A stretch of 64,000 nucleotides of DNA from SM23-32 sp964434535 (lineage in GTDB: Bacteria; Planctomycetota; Brocadiia; SM23-32): the NCBI GenBank assembly GCA_964434535.1, contig CAYSWA010000005.1, forward strand, positions 1-64,000. Direction: 5' to 3'. Position numbers and translations under genes: made by a program. The notes beneath the pieces are model-generated. The model saw only the letters and a list, made by a program, of their open reading frames with translations, was not told the DNA's origin and did no database searches. Positions within the stretch are counted from its first letter, which is position 1, and every line of letters starts with the position of its first letter. This document shows positions 7,954 to 17,088 of the stretch, in pieces.

Positions 7954-9015
7954 CTACAGGCCGATGGAGCTGGCCGCGCGGCTCAGGGCCGAGAGCAGCT
8001 TCGCCAGGCGCGGGTGCTCGAAGATGGTCACGTTGATCAGCGCGGCGACGGCGGCCTTGGCGTCGAGCGCCTCGGCCAGCGCGCCCTCCGGGCCGGCCCA
8101 GGTTCCCTTGAGCTCCTCGCGGACCTGGTGGCGCAGCTCCTGCGGCGTCATGGACTCGTAGCGCTCGCGCAGGTGGCGGGTCAGCTCGCGGAACTCGTCG
8201 CGGTCCAGCCACGTGCCCTCGCAGGAGGGGCAGCGGTCGACGATGATCCGCGAGCCGCCGAGCGCGGCCGAGACGAGCCGCTGCTTTGCGCAGCGCGGGC
8301 AGGTCCGGCGGGAAGGCATGGCGGCGGCCCGCTGGAGCGCGTCGACCTCGTCGTCCACCCACCGCAGGTCGGTCCACGGCTCGCGCAGCGCGCGGTCCTT
8401 CAGCTTGCGCAGCTCGTCCTTCTCCAGCCAGATGCCCTTGCACTCGGGGCAGCCTTCGATGCACACGCCGAAGGCGCGGTAGCGGTTCAGCTTCGCATCG
8501 CAGGCGGGGCAGGTGTAGTCCGTCCCGCCCTCCAGCTCGGCGCCCTTGATCGGCGGCGCTTCGCGCGTGAAGTCGGAGGCGCCCCCGCGCACGCGGAGCC
8601 GCTTGTGCCAGTAAGGCACGTGGAGCTCGTTGACGAACTCCGAGAAGCCCTTCCCGTGGACGGGCATGATGTCTTCGAGCTCGCGGTTGACCAGGTCCAG
8701 CTCGCCGCCGTCGAGCCAGAACCCGCCGCAGCTCGGGCAGCGGTCGAGCACGATGTCGCTGTAGCCGACGAAGCTGACCTTCTCCAGGCGCGCCTCGTCG
8801 CAGCGCGGGCAGGGCTTGCGGGGCGCGGGCACGGCCGGGGCCGGCTCCTGCGAGGAGAACTCGATGCTGCCCTCGACCTGGAAGGCCATCTTGTCCAGCT
8901 CGCCGGCGTCGAGCCAGAGGCTTCCGCACGCCTCGCAGACGTCGTAGGCGATCTCGGCGTCCCTGGTCATCACGAGGTTGGCGGCCATCTCATCGCCGCA
9001 GTTCAGGCACTTCAC
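7954..9015 (-). CDS. Four-copy zf-TFIIB zinc-ribbon protein
   Basis: The 353-residue protein is a string of four zf-TFIIB (DUF/zinc-ribbon) units, each with CPxC near the start and CPxCxGxWLDxxEL near the end: about residues 1-45, 68-118, 145-195 and 215-262. Each should bind one zinc ion. The start is a GTG at 9015 with GGAAGGG upstream. Single or double zf-TFIIB proteins are common in bacteria; four in a row is unusual. It is the last gene of the sugar operon, 31 bases after the lactonase gene, but nothing in it points to sugar metabolism. Nucleic-acid or protein binding is the safest guess. Confidence 0.85.
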   Translation of the reverse strand: MKCLNCGDEMAANLVMTRDAEIAYDVCEACGSLWLDAGELDKMAFQVEGSIEFSSQEPAPAVPAPRKPCPRCDEARLEKVSFVGYSDIVLDRCPSCGGFWLDGGELDLVNRELEDIMPVHGKGFSEFVNELHVPYWHKRLRVRGGASDFTREAPPIKGAELEGGTDYTCPACDAKLNRYRAFGVCIEGCPECKGIWLEKDELRKLKDRALREPWTDLRWVDDEVDALQRAAAMPSRRTCPRCAKQRLVSAALGGSRIIVDRCPSCEGTWLDRDEFRELTRHLRERYESMTPQELRHQVREELKGTWAGPEGALAEALDAKAAVAALINVTIFEHPRLAKLLSALSRAASSIGL

Positions 9016-9046
9016 GAGCTTTCCCTTCCTTTTGATGGGCCGGAGG

Positions 9047-9982
9047 CTACGGGCTGAGCGGCTCGAAGCGGCGCCGGTAGACGGCGCCCTGGTAGCGAAC
9101 GGCGACGGCGTAGACGGAGCTGCGGGCCGTCACATAGAGGGTGCGTCCGTCCGGCCCGCCGAAGGCGAGGTTGGCCGGGCGCTCCGGCAGCTCGATCTTC
9201 TCCAGCAGCTCGCCCTCGGGGCTGACGATCTGCACCCCGTCCGAGGCGGCGATGTAGACGTTGCCGTAAGCGTCCACCTTCAGCCCGTCGGGGCGCAGCT
9301 CGCCGGGCGGCTCGACGCGGTAGAAGACGCGGTCGCCGGCCAGCGAGCCGTCCTCTTCCACGTCGAAAGCCCGCAGCAGGTGCTCATCGGTATCCGCGAT
9401 GTAGAGGACGGACTCGTCGGGCGAGAAGGCGAGCCCGTTCGGCTTGTTGAAGTCGTCGACGAGCAGGGCCAGCTCGCCGTCGGGCTCGATGCGGTAGACG
9501 CCCTGGAAGTCGATCTCGCGCTCCTCGGGGCGGACGCCGTAGGGCGGGTCGGTGAAGTAGATCATCCCGTCGCTGCGCACCACCACGTCGTTGGGGCTGT
9601 TCAGCCGCTTGCCCTGGTACTGGGTGGCCAGGGGGAGGATGTCCCCCTGCTTCTCGGTGATCGAGACGCGGCGGTTGCCGTGCTCGCAGGCGATCAGCCG
9701 GCCGGCCGGGTCGAAGGTCAGCCCGTTAGAGTGACCGCTGGGCCGGCGCAGGACGTCGGTCTCGCCGTCTTCCAGTGAGTAGATGGTGTCGGCCGGGATG
9801 TCGCTGAAGATCAAGAACCCCAGCGGATGCCAGACCGGCCCCTCGGTGAACTGGAAGTCCGTGGCCACCTGCTCGGGCTCGGACATGCCGATGTTCGTCG
9901 CCGCCGCGGCGCCGAACGCCGCCGCGGCCGCCAGAAGCGCAACACACGCCATCGTCGCACCCATCGTCTTCGTCCTCCTCAT
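9047..9982 (-). CDS. Secreted SMP-30/gluconolactonase-like beta-propeller
   Basis: The 311-residue chain begins with a signal peptide (about 1-28, ending in a run of Ala) and continues as a six-bladed SMP-30/LRE-like propeller with the typical sequence FTEGPVWHPLGFLIFSDI, NSPNDVVVRSDG, TDPPYGV and NKPNGLAFSPDE that supply metal ligands. Members hydrolyse sugar lactones. I chose the ATG at 9982, preceded by AGGAG; a GTG five codons upstream is possible. It lies 16 bases after the hydroxyacid dehydrogenase gene. Export of the lactonase suggests that the sugar lactone is opened in the periplasm. Confidence 0.88.
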   Translation of the reverse strand: MRRTKTMGATMACVALLAAAAAFGAAAATNIGMSEPEQVATDFQFTEGPVWHPLGFLIFSDIPADTIYSLEDGETDVLRRPSGHSNGLTFDPAGRLIACEHGNRRVSITEKQGDILPLATQYQGKRLNSPNDVVVRSDGMIYFTDPPYGVRPEEREIDFQGVYRIEPDGELALLVDDFNKPNGLAFSPDESVLYIADTDEHLLRAFDVEEDGSLAGDRVFYRVEPPGELRPDGLKVDAYGNVYIAASDGVQIVSPEGELLEKIELPERPANLAFGGPDGRTLYVTARSSVYAVAVRYQGAVYRRRFEPLSP

Positions 9983-9998
9983 GGTGAAGCTCCTCACG

Positions 9999-10973
9999 TC
10001 AGGTCTCGATGCCGCGCTCGCGGAGGGCGGCGCGGTTCGCCACCCAGCGGGGCCGGCGCCCTTCCAGCACGTCCAGCAGGCCCTCCACGGCCTGGCTGTG
10101 CATGCGCAGGCGGCACTCGGCGGTCAGGGCCGCCGTGTGCGGGGTCAGGATGACGTTCTCCATCCCGAGCAAGGGGCTCTCGGGCGGCGGGGGTTCCTCG
10201 GCGAAGACGTCCAGCGCCGCCGCCGCCGGCCGCCCCGCCGCGAGCGCCTCGGCCAGCGCCGCCTCGTCCACCACGGCCCCGCGCGAGGTGTTGACAAGGA
10301 TCGCCGTCGGCTTCATCTGCCCCAGCAGCTCCGCCCCGACCAGTCCCCGCGTCTGCTCGGTGAGGGGGACGTGGAACGAGACCACGTCCGATTCGCGGAA
10401 CACCAGGGCCAGGTCGCGCACCTTCTTCCCCTCGACCCCGTCGGGCAGCGCGCTCACGTGCGGGTCGTGCCCGAGCACCTTCATGCCGAAGCAGGCGGCG
10501 AGGGCGGCGAGGCGGCTTCCGATCCGGCCGAGCCCGACCAGGCCGAGCGCCTTGCCGCGCAGGTCGGCGGCGCGGGCGTCGTCCCGCGCGCGCCACTGGC
10601 CGGCGCGGACCGCCGCGTCGAGCCGGCGCAGGTCCTTGGCGGCGGCCAGGATCAGCGCCAGGGTGTGCTCGGCGACGGTCTCGGTGTTTGCCTCGGGCGT
10701 GTGGCAGACGGGTATGCCGCGCTCGGTGGCCGCCTCCACGTCTACGTTGTCCACGCCGCCGCCGGTGCGGGCGATGACCTGGAGGGCGTCGGCGGCCAGG
10801 ATGGTCTCGCGGCTGAGGCGGGTGGCGGTGCGCACGATCAGCCCGGCGCAGCCCGGCACGTAGCGGCGCACGACGGGGTCCTCCGGCGAGGGCGCCACGG
10901 CCCAGTCCACGCGGCCCTGGAGCATGTCCCGCGCGCGGGGATGGATCTGCTGGGCCAGCAGGACGCGTCTCAC
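9999..10973 (-). CDS. D-isomer 2-hydroxyacid dehydrogenase
   Basis: NAD(P)-dependent oxidoreductase of the D-2-hydroxyacid (SerA/glyoxylate reductase) family, 324 residues. The nucleotide-binding fold shows GLGRIGSRLAAL and the catalytic triad is present as Arg in NTSRGAVVDE, Glu in DVFAEEPPP and His in LTPHTAAL. The GTG start at 10973 overlaps the stop of the aldolase gene (GTGA), implying translational coupling; the frame is open further upstream but that part is antisense-like and low quality. In this operon it could reduce glyoxylate, tartronate semialdehyde or a related product; substrate specificity is not visible. There is no ACT domain, unlike serA at 42050-43636. Confidence 0.9.
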   Translation of the reverse strand: MRRVLLAQQIHPRARDMLQGRVDWAVAPSPEDPVVRRYVPGCAGLIVRTATRLSRETILAADALQVIARTGGGVDNVDVEAATERGIPVCHTPEANTETVAEHTLALILAAAKDLRRLDAAVRAGQWRARDDARAADLRGKALGLVGLGRIGSRLAALAACFGMKVLGHDPHVSALPDGVEGKKVRDLALVFRESDVVSFHVPLTEQTRGLVGAELLGQMKPTAILVNTSRGAVVDEAALAEALAAGRPAAAALDVFAEEPPPPESPLLGMENVILTPHTAALTAECRLRMHSQAVEGLLDVLEGRRPRWVANRAALRERGIET

Positions 10974-11860
10974 AGGATCCCCTCGCGCTGGAACTCTTCC
11001 CGGATGGCGGCCCGGCCGGCCTCGTCCAGGGGCGCGAGCGGCCGGCGCGGCGCTCCGCCACGGTAGCCCGTCAGGTCCATGGCCGCCTTGACGGCGGCGA
11101 CCCCCGCCCGGCCGGAGACGGCTTTGTTGAGGGCCAGCAGGCGGAAGTGGAGCCGGCGGCCTTCCTCCAGGTCGCCCGCCTGATAGGCGTCGTAGAGCGC
11201 GCAGCACTCGCCGGGAAGGCAGTTCGCCAGCGAGAGCACGCCGCCGCTCGCCCCGTTGACCAGGGCGGTGAAGAAGAAGTTCGCCGAGCCGGCCAGCACG
11301 TGGAACGCGTCGTTGCCTCGCGTGGCGGCCAGGTAGCCGTTCATCCCGGCGGGGGAGCTGTCCTTCATGCCCGCGATATTCGGGTGCTCGGCGAGCTCCC
11401 CTACCACGCGGGGCGATAGCTGCACCCCGCCCGCGAAGCCCGGCGCGTTGTAGAGCATCACCGGCACGGGCACGTTGTCAGCCACCTCCGTGTAGTAGCG
11501 CAGCAGCACCTCGTCGGTGGTGCGCCTGGCGAAGTAGTGCGGGGTGAGCACGCTGACGAAATCGGCCCCGCGCCGGGCCGCGAGGCGGGACATCTCGATC
11601 GTCTCCCGCGTCGACTCTCGCCCCGTCCCCGCCATCACCACCTTCTCGCCCTTGTACTCGGCGAAGACGTCGAGCACGGCGAGCTGCTCGTCGCGCGTCA
11701 GCGACATGAACTCGCCGTTGCTGCCGAGGGCGAGGTAGCCGGCCAGGCCGCTCCGGCCGAGCGCCTCCAGGTTCTGTGCCAGCCAGTCGTAGCGGACCTC
11801 CTCGCCTTCGAAGGGGGTCACGACCGGCGCGAACACCCCGCTGAGCATCTCCTCGAACAT
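10970..11860 (-). CDS. DapA-family class I aldolase
   Basis: The 296-residue TIM barrel of the dihydrodipicolinate synthase/N-acetylneuraminate lyase family carries the Schiff-base lysine in AGMKDSS, the catalytic Tyr in MLYNAPGF and the GSNGEFMSLT loop (GxxGE) that binds the substrate carboxylate. Family members include lysine synthesis DapA, sialic acid lyase and 2-keto-3-deoxy sugar acid aldolases or dehydratases. Its place between a xylulokinase and an oxidoreductase argues for sugar-acid breakdown rather than lysine synthesis. It is ten bases from the kinase gene and overlaps the dehydrogenase. Confidence 0.9.
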   Translation of the reverse strand: MFEEMLSGVFAPVVTPFEGEEVRYDWLAQNLEALGRSGLAGYLALGSNGEFMSLTRDEQLAVLDVFAEYKGEKVVMAGTGRESTRETIEMSRLAARRGADFVSVLTPHYFARRTTDEVLLRYYTEVADNVPVPVMLYNAPGFAGGVQLSPRVVGELAEHPNIAGMKDSSPAGMNGYLAATRGNDAFHVLAGSANFFFTALVNGASGGVLSLANCLPGECCALYDAYQAGDLEEGRRLHFRLLALNKAVSGRAGVAAVKAAMDLTGYRGGAPRRPLAPLDEAGRAAIREEFQREGIL

Positions 11861-11870
11861 GGGCCGGCCC

Positions 11871-13409
11871 TCACTGCTGGGTGGCGGCGAGCGCGTCGAA
11901 GCTCGGCTTCAGCGCGCCGTAGAGCTCGTGATACACGCCGTAGAGGTCCGCGTAGAGCTGCTTGTTGGCGGGGTCGGGCTCGGTCTCGGTCTCGATATCG
12001 AGCACACCGATGGCCTCCTCGACGCTGCCCCAGACGCCGACTCCGGCCCCCGCAACCAGGGCGGCCCCGTAGGCGGCGCCCTCGCCGCTGGCGCTGACGG
12101 TGACCACGCGGCATTGGAAGACGTCGGCCTGGATCTGCCGCCACAGGGGGCTGCGCGAGCCGCCGCCGGAGGTGCGTATCTCCGCGATCGCCGGCTCCAT
12201 CTCGCGGATCAGCTCGTAGACGTCGCGCAGGCTGAAGATCACTCCCTCCATCACCGCGCGCGTCATCTCCGCACGGCCGTGCTGGAGGCTGAGGCCCACG
12301 AAGCACCCGCGCGCGTTCGGGTCGGCATACGGGCAGCGCTCGCCGATCATGTAGGGCAGGAAGACCAGCCCCCGCGAGCCGGCCGGCGCCTGCGCGGCGT
12401 AGTCCTCCAGCAGCTCGTAGGCGTCCTTGCCGGCCCGGGCCGCCAGCTCCTTCTGCCGCTCGCAGAGGGCGTCGCGGTACCACCGATAGGAGCCGCCGGC
12501 GGCGAGCGTGACGCCCATGACGTGCCAGGCGCCGGGGCTGTTGTTGCAGAAGACCTGGAGCCGCCCGCCGGGGTTCTCGTGGAAGGCGTCGAGCCCGGCC
12601 GCCACGATGCCGGAGGTGCCGATAATGGTGCCGACCGTGCCCGGGCCGATCAGGCCCATGCCGGTGGTCTGGATCACGGCGTCGCCCCCGCCGCCCACCA
12701 CGGGCAGTCCGGCGGGCAGGCCCGTCGCGGCGGCCGCCTCGGCGGTGAGCCCGCCGGTGACCTCGGGCGACTCGACGCACTCGGGGAGCCGCTCGCGGGG
12801 GATGTCGAGCTTATCGAGCAGCTCGTCCGACCACCGCCGCTCGCGCACGTTGAACAGCCCGGTGCCGGAGGCGTCGCTGACCTCGGTGACCATCTCGCCC
12901 GTGAGTCGCCAGCGGATGTAGTCCTTCGGGTTGAGGAAACGGCGCGCCTTCTCGTAGAGGAGCGGCTCCTCCTCGCGGAGCCAGACGATCTTGCCGCCGG
13001 TGTAGCCGGGCAGCATGCGGTTGTTGGTCAGCTTGAGCAGCTCGGGGACGCCGCCGGCGGCGGCGTGGATCTCCTCGCACTGGGGGGCGGTGCGCTGGTC
13101 GTTCCACAGTATGGCCGGCCGCAGCACCCTCCCGTCCCCGTCCATGGCGACCAGCCCGTGCATCTGGCCGCTCAGCCCGATGCCGAGCACGGCGTCGGGG
13201 GCGACGCCGCTCGCCTCGATCAGCCGCCGCAGCCCGGCCTGCGCCGCCTCCCACCAGTCGGCCGGGTCCTGCTCCGACCAGCCGGGCCGGGGCGTCGAGA
13301 GCGGGTACTCCTGGAGGTCGGAGCCGACCACCGCGCCGGCGCAGTCCACCAGGATCGCCTTGCAGCCGGAGGTCCCCACGTCGATTCCGATCACGCACCC
13401 GTCGGCCAT
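11871..13409 (-). CDS. xylB: Xylulokinase-like FGGY carbohydrate kinase
   Basis: The 512-residue FGGY kinase has the N-terminal phosphate loop GIDVGTSGCKAILVD, the substrate loop SGQMHGLV with the Gln-Met-His of xylulokinases, and the C-terminal ATP-binding signature with TSGGGSRSPLWRQIQAD. It should phosphorylate a ketopentose such as xylulose with ATP. GGGAGG precedes the ATG at 13409; an in-frame ATG at 13424 is less well placed. Xylose isomerase is not in the window. The neighbours on both sides belong to the same operon, spaced 26 and 10 bases. Confidence 0.9.
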   Translation of the reverse strand: MADGCVIGIDVGTSGCKAILVDCAGAVVGSDLQEYPLSTPRPGWSEQDPADWWEAAQAGLRRLIEASGVAPDAVLGIGLSGQMHGLVAMDGDGRVLRPAILWNDQRTAPQCEEIHAAAGGVPELLKLTNNRMLPGYTGGKIVWLREEEPLLYEKARRFLNPKDYIRWRLTGEMVTEVSDASGTGLFNVRERRWSDELLDKLDIPRERLPECVESPEVTGGLTAEAAAATGLPAGLPVVGGGGDAVIQTTGMGLIGPGTVGTIIGTSGIVAAGLDAFHENPGGRLQVFCNNSPGAWHVMGVTLAAGGSYRWYRDALCERQKELAARAGKDAYELLEDYAAQAPAGSRGLVFLPYMIGERCPYADPNARGCFVGLSLQHGRAEMTRAVMEGVIFSLRDVYELIREMEPAIAEIRTSGGGSRSPLWRQIQADVFQCRVVTVSASGEGAAYGAALVAGAGVGVWGSVEEAIGVLDIETETEPDPANKQLYADLYGVYHELYGALKPSFDALAATQQ

Positions 13410-13435
13410 GCTCGCCTCCCGCATCTGCTTGCCGG

Positions 13436-14890
13436 TCAGGTCGCGCGCGGGTAGCGCACGCGCACGTGCTTGGTCCTCAAGTACTCGTGGAGCCCTTCCG
13501 GGCCGTGCTCGCAGCCCAGGCCGCTCTCCTTCCAGCCGCCGTAGGGCGCGTTGAGCACGCCCGCATCGGGGTTGTTGATCGCCACGTTGCCGGCCTGGAG
13601 AGCGGCGCTCAGGCGGCGGGCCTCGCCCAGATCGTCGGTGTAGGCGTAGGCCGCCAGCCCGTAGGGGGTATCGTTGGCCAGCGCGATCGCCTCATCCAGC
13701 GCGTCGAAGGCCGTCACGCCGACGACGGGCCCGAAGGTCTCCTCGCGCATCACCAGCATCTCGTGGGTGCAGCCGGTCAGGACGGTCGGCTCGTAGAAGT
13801 AGCCGCGCCGGAACTCCTCGCCTTCCGGTCGCCGGCCGCCGCAGGCCAGCTCGGCGCCCCTTTCCAGGGCATCGGCCACGTGTCGCTCGGCCTTCTGGAC
13901 GCCCTCGGGGGCCGTCATCGGGCCCAGGTCGCAGTCCGGCCTGTCCAGCCCGTTGCCGATCACCAGCCGGCGCGTCCCCTCCACGAGCCGGGCGACGAAC
14001 TCGTCGTGGACCTTGCGCTGGACGTAGATGCGGTTGACGGCGATGCAGATCTGGCCCATGTTGCGGAAGGAGCGCCGCAGGGCGCCGGCGGCCGCCGCCG
14101 CCAGCTCGCAGCGGCGGCTCACGATCAGCGGGCACTGCCCGCCCAGCTCGAGCGAGACCCGCTTCAGCAGCCGCCCGCACCGCTCGGCCACGTCGCGGCC
14201 GACCTCGGTCGAGCCGGTGAAGGCGACCTTGCGGATGCGCGGGTCCTCGATGAGCCGCCGGCCGACGGCCTCGCCCGAGCCGGTCACGGCGTTGACCACG
14301 CCGGCCGGCGCGCCCGCATCGACCAGGCAGCCGATGAACAGCAGCGGCGAGATCGGCGCCAGCGAGGGCGGCTTGCAGACGACGGTGCAGCCGGCCGCCA
14401 GCGCGCCGGCCACCTTCCAGGCGACCAGCTCGACCGGGTAGTTCCAGGGCGATATCGCCGCGCAGGGGCCGACGGGCTCGCAGGCGACGCGGCTCTCCAT
14501 GTCGGCGCGCGGGTTGGGGGCGATGCGCCCGCAGACGCGCTCGCCCTCCTCGGCGTAGTAGCGCAGGATGGCGGCGCCCTTGCGGGCCTCCCCGGTCGCC
14601 TCCGACAGGGGCTTGCCCTGCTCCTCGGTCATGGCGCGTCCGATCCGCTCGGCCCGCTGGAGGGCCAGGTCGGCCGCCCGCCGCAGCACCTCGCCCCGCT
14701 CGAACGGGCTGAGCGCGGCCCACGCCGGGAAGGCGGCCTCGGCCGCCCCGACGGCGCGGTCTACGTCGGCGTCGCTCGCGCGCGGCACCTCGGCGAACGC
14801 CTCCTCCGTGGCGGGGTTCAGCACACGGATCGCGGCGCCGTCGGACGCCTCGACCCACTCCCCCAGCACCAGCATCGGCTGCCTTCTCAT
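13436..14890 (-). CDS. NAD(P)-dependent aldehyde dehydrogenase
   Basis: The 484-residue enzyme oxidises an aldehyde to an acid. The catalytic Cys is in NMGQICIAVNR, the general-base Glu in SLELGGQCP and the NAD-site Asn in SPWNYPVE. The sequence resembles succinate-semialdehyde/glycolaldehyde-type members, which fits the end of a non-phosphorylative sugar pathway; the exact substrate is uncertain. The ATG at 14890 sits inside the stop of the cupin gene (ATGA overlap). The frame runs on upstream to 15859, but that extension crosses the cupin gene in another frame and is spurious. Confidence 0.92.
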   Translation of the reverse strand: MRRQPMLVLGEWVEASDGAAIRVLNPATEEAFAEVPRASDADVDRAVGAAEAAFPAWAALSPFERGEVLRRAADLALQRAERIGRAMTEEQGKPLSEATGEARKGAAILRYYAEEGERVCGRIAPNPRADMESRVACEPVGPCAAISPWNYPVELVAWKVAGALAAGCTVVCKPPSLAPISPLLFIGCLVDAGAPAGVVNAVTGSGEAVGRRLIEDPRIRKVAFTGSTEVGRDVAERCGRLLKRVSLELGGQCPLIVSRRCELAAAAAGALRRSFRNMGQICIAVNRIYVQRKVHDEFVARLVEGTRRLVIGNGLDRPDCDLGPMTAPEGVQKAERHVADALERGAELACGGRRPEGEEFRRGYFYEPTVLTGCTHEMLVMREETFGPVVGVTAFDALDEAIALANDTPYGLAAYAYTDDLGEARRLSAALQAGNVAINNPDAGVLNAPYGGWKESGLGCEHGPEGLHEYLRTKHVRVRYPRAT

Positions 14891-15282
14891 TCCCCGACCT
14901 CGTCTTCGTCGAGCCGGCCCGTCACCCAGACGATGATCAGCGTCTGGTTGCCGCGCTGCCACGTGGTGTGGTGCTCGCCCGGGGGCACGTAGAAGGCGTC
15001 GCCGGCCCTGATGGGGAACTCGTCCTCGCCGATGCGCATCGCGCCCTCGCCGGCGGCCACGAAGTAGACCTCCTCGCGGTCCTCGTGCGCGTGGCCGGTG
15101 GTGCGCCCGGTCGGGTAGACCACGGTGTAGCCCATCTTGAGCCGCCGCGAGGGGCCGTCTTCGGGGTCGACGAGGAAGTAGGTGTCCCGCAGGATCTCGC
15201 TGGGGCGGTCCTTCACGTTGTGGCGCAGCCCGCGCTCGTCCTCGTCGGGGGCCAGCTCCTGCACGTTGACCGGGTGCTTCAC
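14887..15282 (-). CDS. Cupin-2 domain protein, first gene of the sugar operon
   Basis: The 131-residue protein is a single cupin-2 barrel. The first motif, TTGHAHEDREEVYFVAAGEG, has two His and one Glu, and the second, AFYVPPGEHHTTWQRG, supplies the last His ligand, so the metal site looks complete. The GTG start at 15282 has GGAGG seven bases upstream. Stand-alone cupins with glucose-6-phosphate-isomerase-like or sugar-acid isomerase roles are common in sugar operons (KdgF-like ring opening is one possibility), but the substrate is not determined here. Confidence 0.8.
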   Translation of the reverse strand: MKHPVNVQELAPDEDERGLRHNVKDRPSEILRDTYFLVDPEDGPSRRLKMGYTVVYPTGRTTGHAHEDREEVYFVAAGEGAMRIGEDEFPIRAGDAFYVPPGEHHTTWQRGNQTLIIVWVTGRLDEDEVGE

Positions 15283-15357
15283 TCTCTGTCCTCCGCTTTC
15301 TGTTGGGCTTGGGCCCATTGTGCGCGCCGAGGCTCGCTCCCGCAAGCGCCGCCCGGC

Positions 15358-17010
15358 TCACTGGCCGCCGAGCGAGTCGATCAGCGCCCGCAGCCGGCCG
15401 GTCGGGTCGCCCCCGGCGGCGGCTTCCAGGAAGGCGAGCATGGCCGGGCCCGGCGCCCGACGCACGGCGGCCAGCAGGCGCTCCTGCCTCGGCTCGTCCA
15501 GCTCGGCGAACCGCCCCAGGTAGGCCAGCAGCGCCGAGGGCTCTTCGCGGACCACCTGCGCCAGCGCCTCCCCCGCCGCCTCGACGCGCTCCGGCTGATC
15601 GAGCAGGAAATCGACGGCCCTCTCCTCGGCGATGCGCCCCAGGGCGGCGAGGCAGGCCCGCCGCACCCGCCGGTCCACCGCCCGGCCGTAGGCGGCGATC
15701 ACCCGCTCGGAATCGGCGTAGGGCCCGCTCGCCGGGGCGGCGCCGATCAGGGCCAGGCGCCGCGCCGTGCCGATCTCCCAGACCAGCGCCAGCGCGATTG
15801 CGACGCCAGCCGCGAGCGCCCCGCCGCCGAGCGCCCCCCACGGCGCCTCCGGCGCCCACGCCCGCAGCGCCAGCAAGGCCAGGTAAGGCGGGCCGACGGC
15901 GAACAGCGCCTTCGGCACCTGCCAGCCCTGCACGGCCGCCGCCACCGCCAGCGCCGCCGCGAAGATGCCCGCCACCCCCAGCCCGAGCGCCACGCTGCCC
16001 CCGCCGACGAACTCCAGGTGCCGACCCAGCTCGATCACCAGCAGGATCGAGGCCGGCAGCGCCACCAGCCAGATCAGCAGCGTGGCGAAGACCCCCACCA
16101 GCCCGTGGCGCAGGAAGAGGTAGGCGCAGAGCACGCCGAGCACGACCCAGAGCGAGACGGGCAGCACGAAGTGCGTGAACCGGTAGGCGGGCGTGACGGC
16201 CGACTTCGCCGCCGTCATCTCCAGCAGCCCCGCCCCGAGCAGCCCCCGCGCGAAACGCTCGTCATCGATCCGCACGGCCGTGCGGGCCACGACATCGACG
16301 GCCTCCTGCGGGCTCAGCGCCGGGCGCCGCGCCAGCACGTAGGCAACGGCAGCGCTGACGCGCGGCGCGGCGAACGAGGTGCCCTTCGCCTCCGTCTGGC
16401 GGCGCAGCCACTCGTAGGGCAGGAACTCGTAGTCGATGAAGGTCACGTCGCCCGAGGCGGCGATGTCCACGTGACGGCCCCAGTTCGAGGCCGGCGACTT
16501 GCCCTCGCGCGTGGCGCTCGCCACGGCGACCACGCCGGGATAGGCGGCGGGATAGACGGCCAGCTCGGCATCGTCGTTGCCGGCGGCCGCCACGACCAGG
16601 GCGCCGGCCTCGATGATGCGCTCGATGAGCGCGCGCTCCTCCGGGTCGGGCTCCTGCGAAGAGATGCTGATGTTGACCACGGCCCGCCGCCCGGGCCGCT
16701 CCGACAGCTCCTCCAGCACCTGCCGCAGCCCGTCCAGGTAAGCGGCCCGGCTCAGGCCGCCGCGCATGTCGTCCACGGGCATGGAGCGGATCGGGGCCCG
16801 GCAATAGCTGCGCACGACGCGGCCGACCAGGCTGCCGTGCGTCACGTCCTCGGCCCGCATCCCGGCGACCTGTCCCTCGACGAAGCCCCGGTCCACGGGC
16901 GTATCGAGCACGAAGACGACGACGTCGCTCGTCCTGTCCGGCCCGGCCGGGGCGCAGCCGGCCAGGAGGGCGAGCGCGATGAGGAGCGCAAGTGACGGCA
17001 GCCGTCTCAC
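15358..17010 (-). CDS. Lipoprotein subtilase with multi-TM region and helical-repeat tail
   Basis: The 550-residue chain starts with a lipoprotein signal (LLAGC, Cys 19), followed by an S8 subtilisin-like protease: catalytic Asp 36 (FVLDTP), His 58 (DVTHGS), oxyanion Asn 145 (AAGN) and Ser 212 (GTSFAAP). It is followed by about six TM helices (275-430) and a C-terminal alpha-helical region with short repeats that resemble HEAT units (about 440-550). I start at the GTG at 17010 with GGGAG upstream; a TTG lies one codon earlier. The protease domain is small (about 230 residues) and should face the periplasm. It is 78 bases from the isomerase-like gene and shares its strand. Role unknown; membrane-tethered protein processing is a reasonable guess. 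Confidence 0.85.
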   Translation of the reverse strand: MRRLPSLALLIALALLAGCAPAGPDRTSDVVVFVLDTPVDRGFVEGQVAGMRAEDVTHGSLVGRVVRSYCRAPIRSMPVDDMRGGLSRAAYLDGLRQVLEELSERPGRRAVVNISISSQEPDPEERALIERIIEAGALVVAAAGNDDAELAVYPAAYPGVVAVASATREGKSPASNWGRHVDIAASGDVTFIDYEFLPYEWLRRQTEAKGTSFAAPRVSAAVAYVLARRPALSPQEAVDVVARTAVRIDDERFARGLLGAGLLEMTAAKSAVTPAYRFTHFVLPVSLWVVLGVLCAYLFLRHGLVGVFATLLIWLVALPASILLVIELGRHLEFVGGGSVALGLGVAGIFAAALAVAAAVQGWQVPKALFAVGPPYLALLALRAWAPEAPWGALGGGALAAGVAIALALVWEIGTARRLALIGAAPASGPYADSERVIAAYGRAVDRRVRRACLAALGRIAEERAVDFLLDQPERVEAAGEALAQVVREEPSALLAYLGRFAELDEPRQERLLAAVRRAPGPAMLAFLEAAAGGDPTGRLRALIDSLGGQ

Positions 17011-17088
17011 CAACCGCTCCCTTCCCGCTCGCCAAGGCGCAGCGAGGGCCGAGCGTCCGTGCCCGGCATCAGGGCCCGGTCCGCGCGC

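Noticed and set aside
13436..15859. 807-residue frame suggesting an extended aldehyde dehydrogenase
   Set aside because: Only the last 484 residues match the family. The upstream extension passes through the cupin gene in another frame; the real start is the ATG at 14890 inside the cupin stop.
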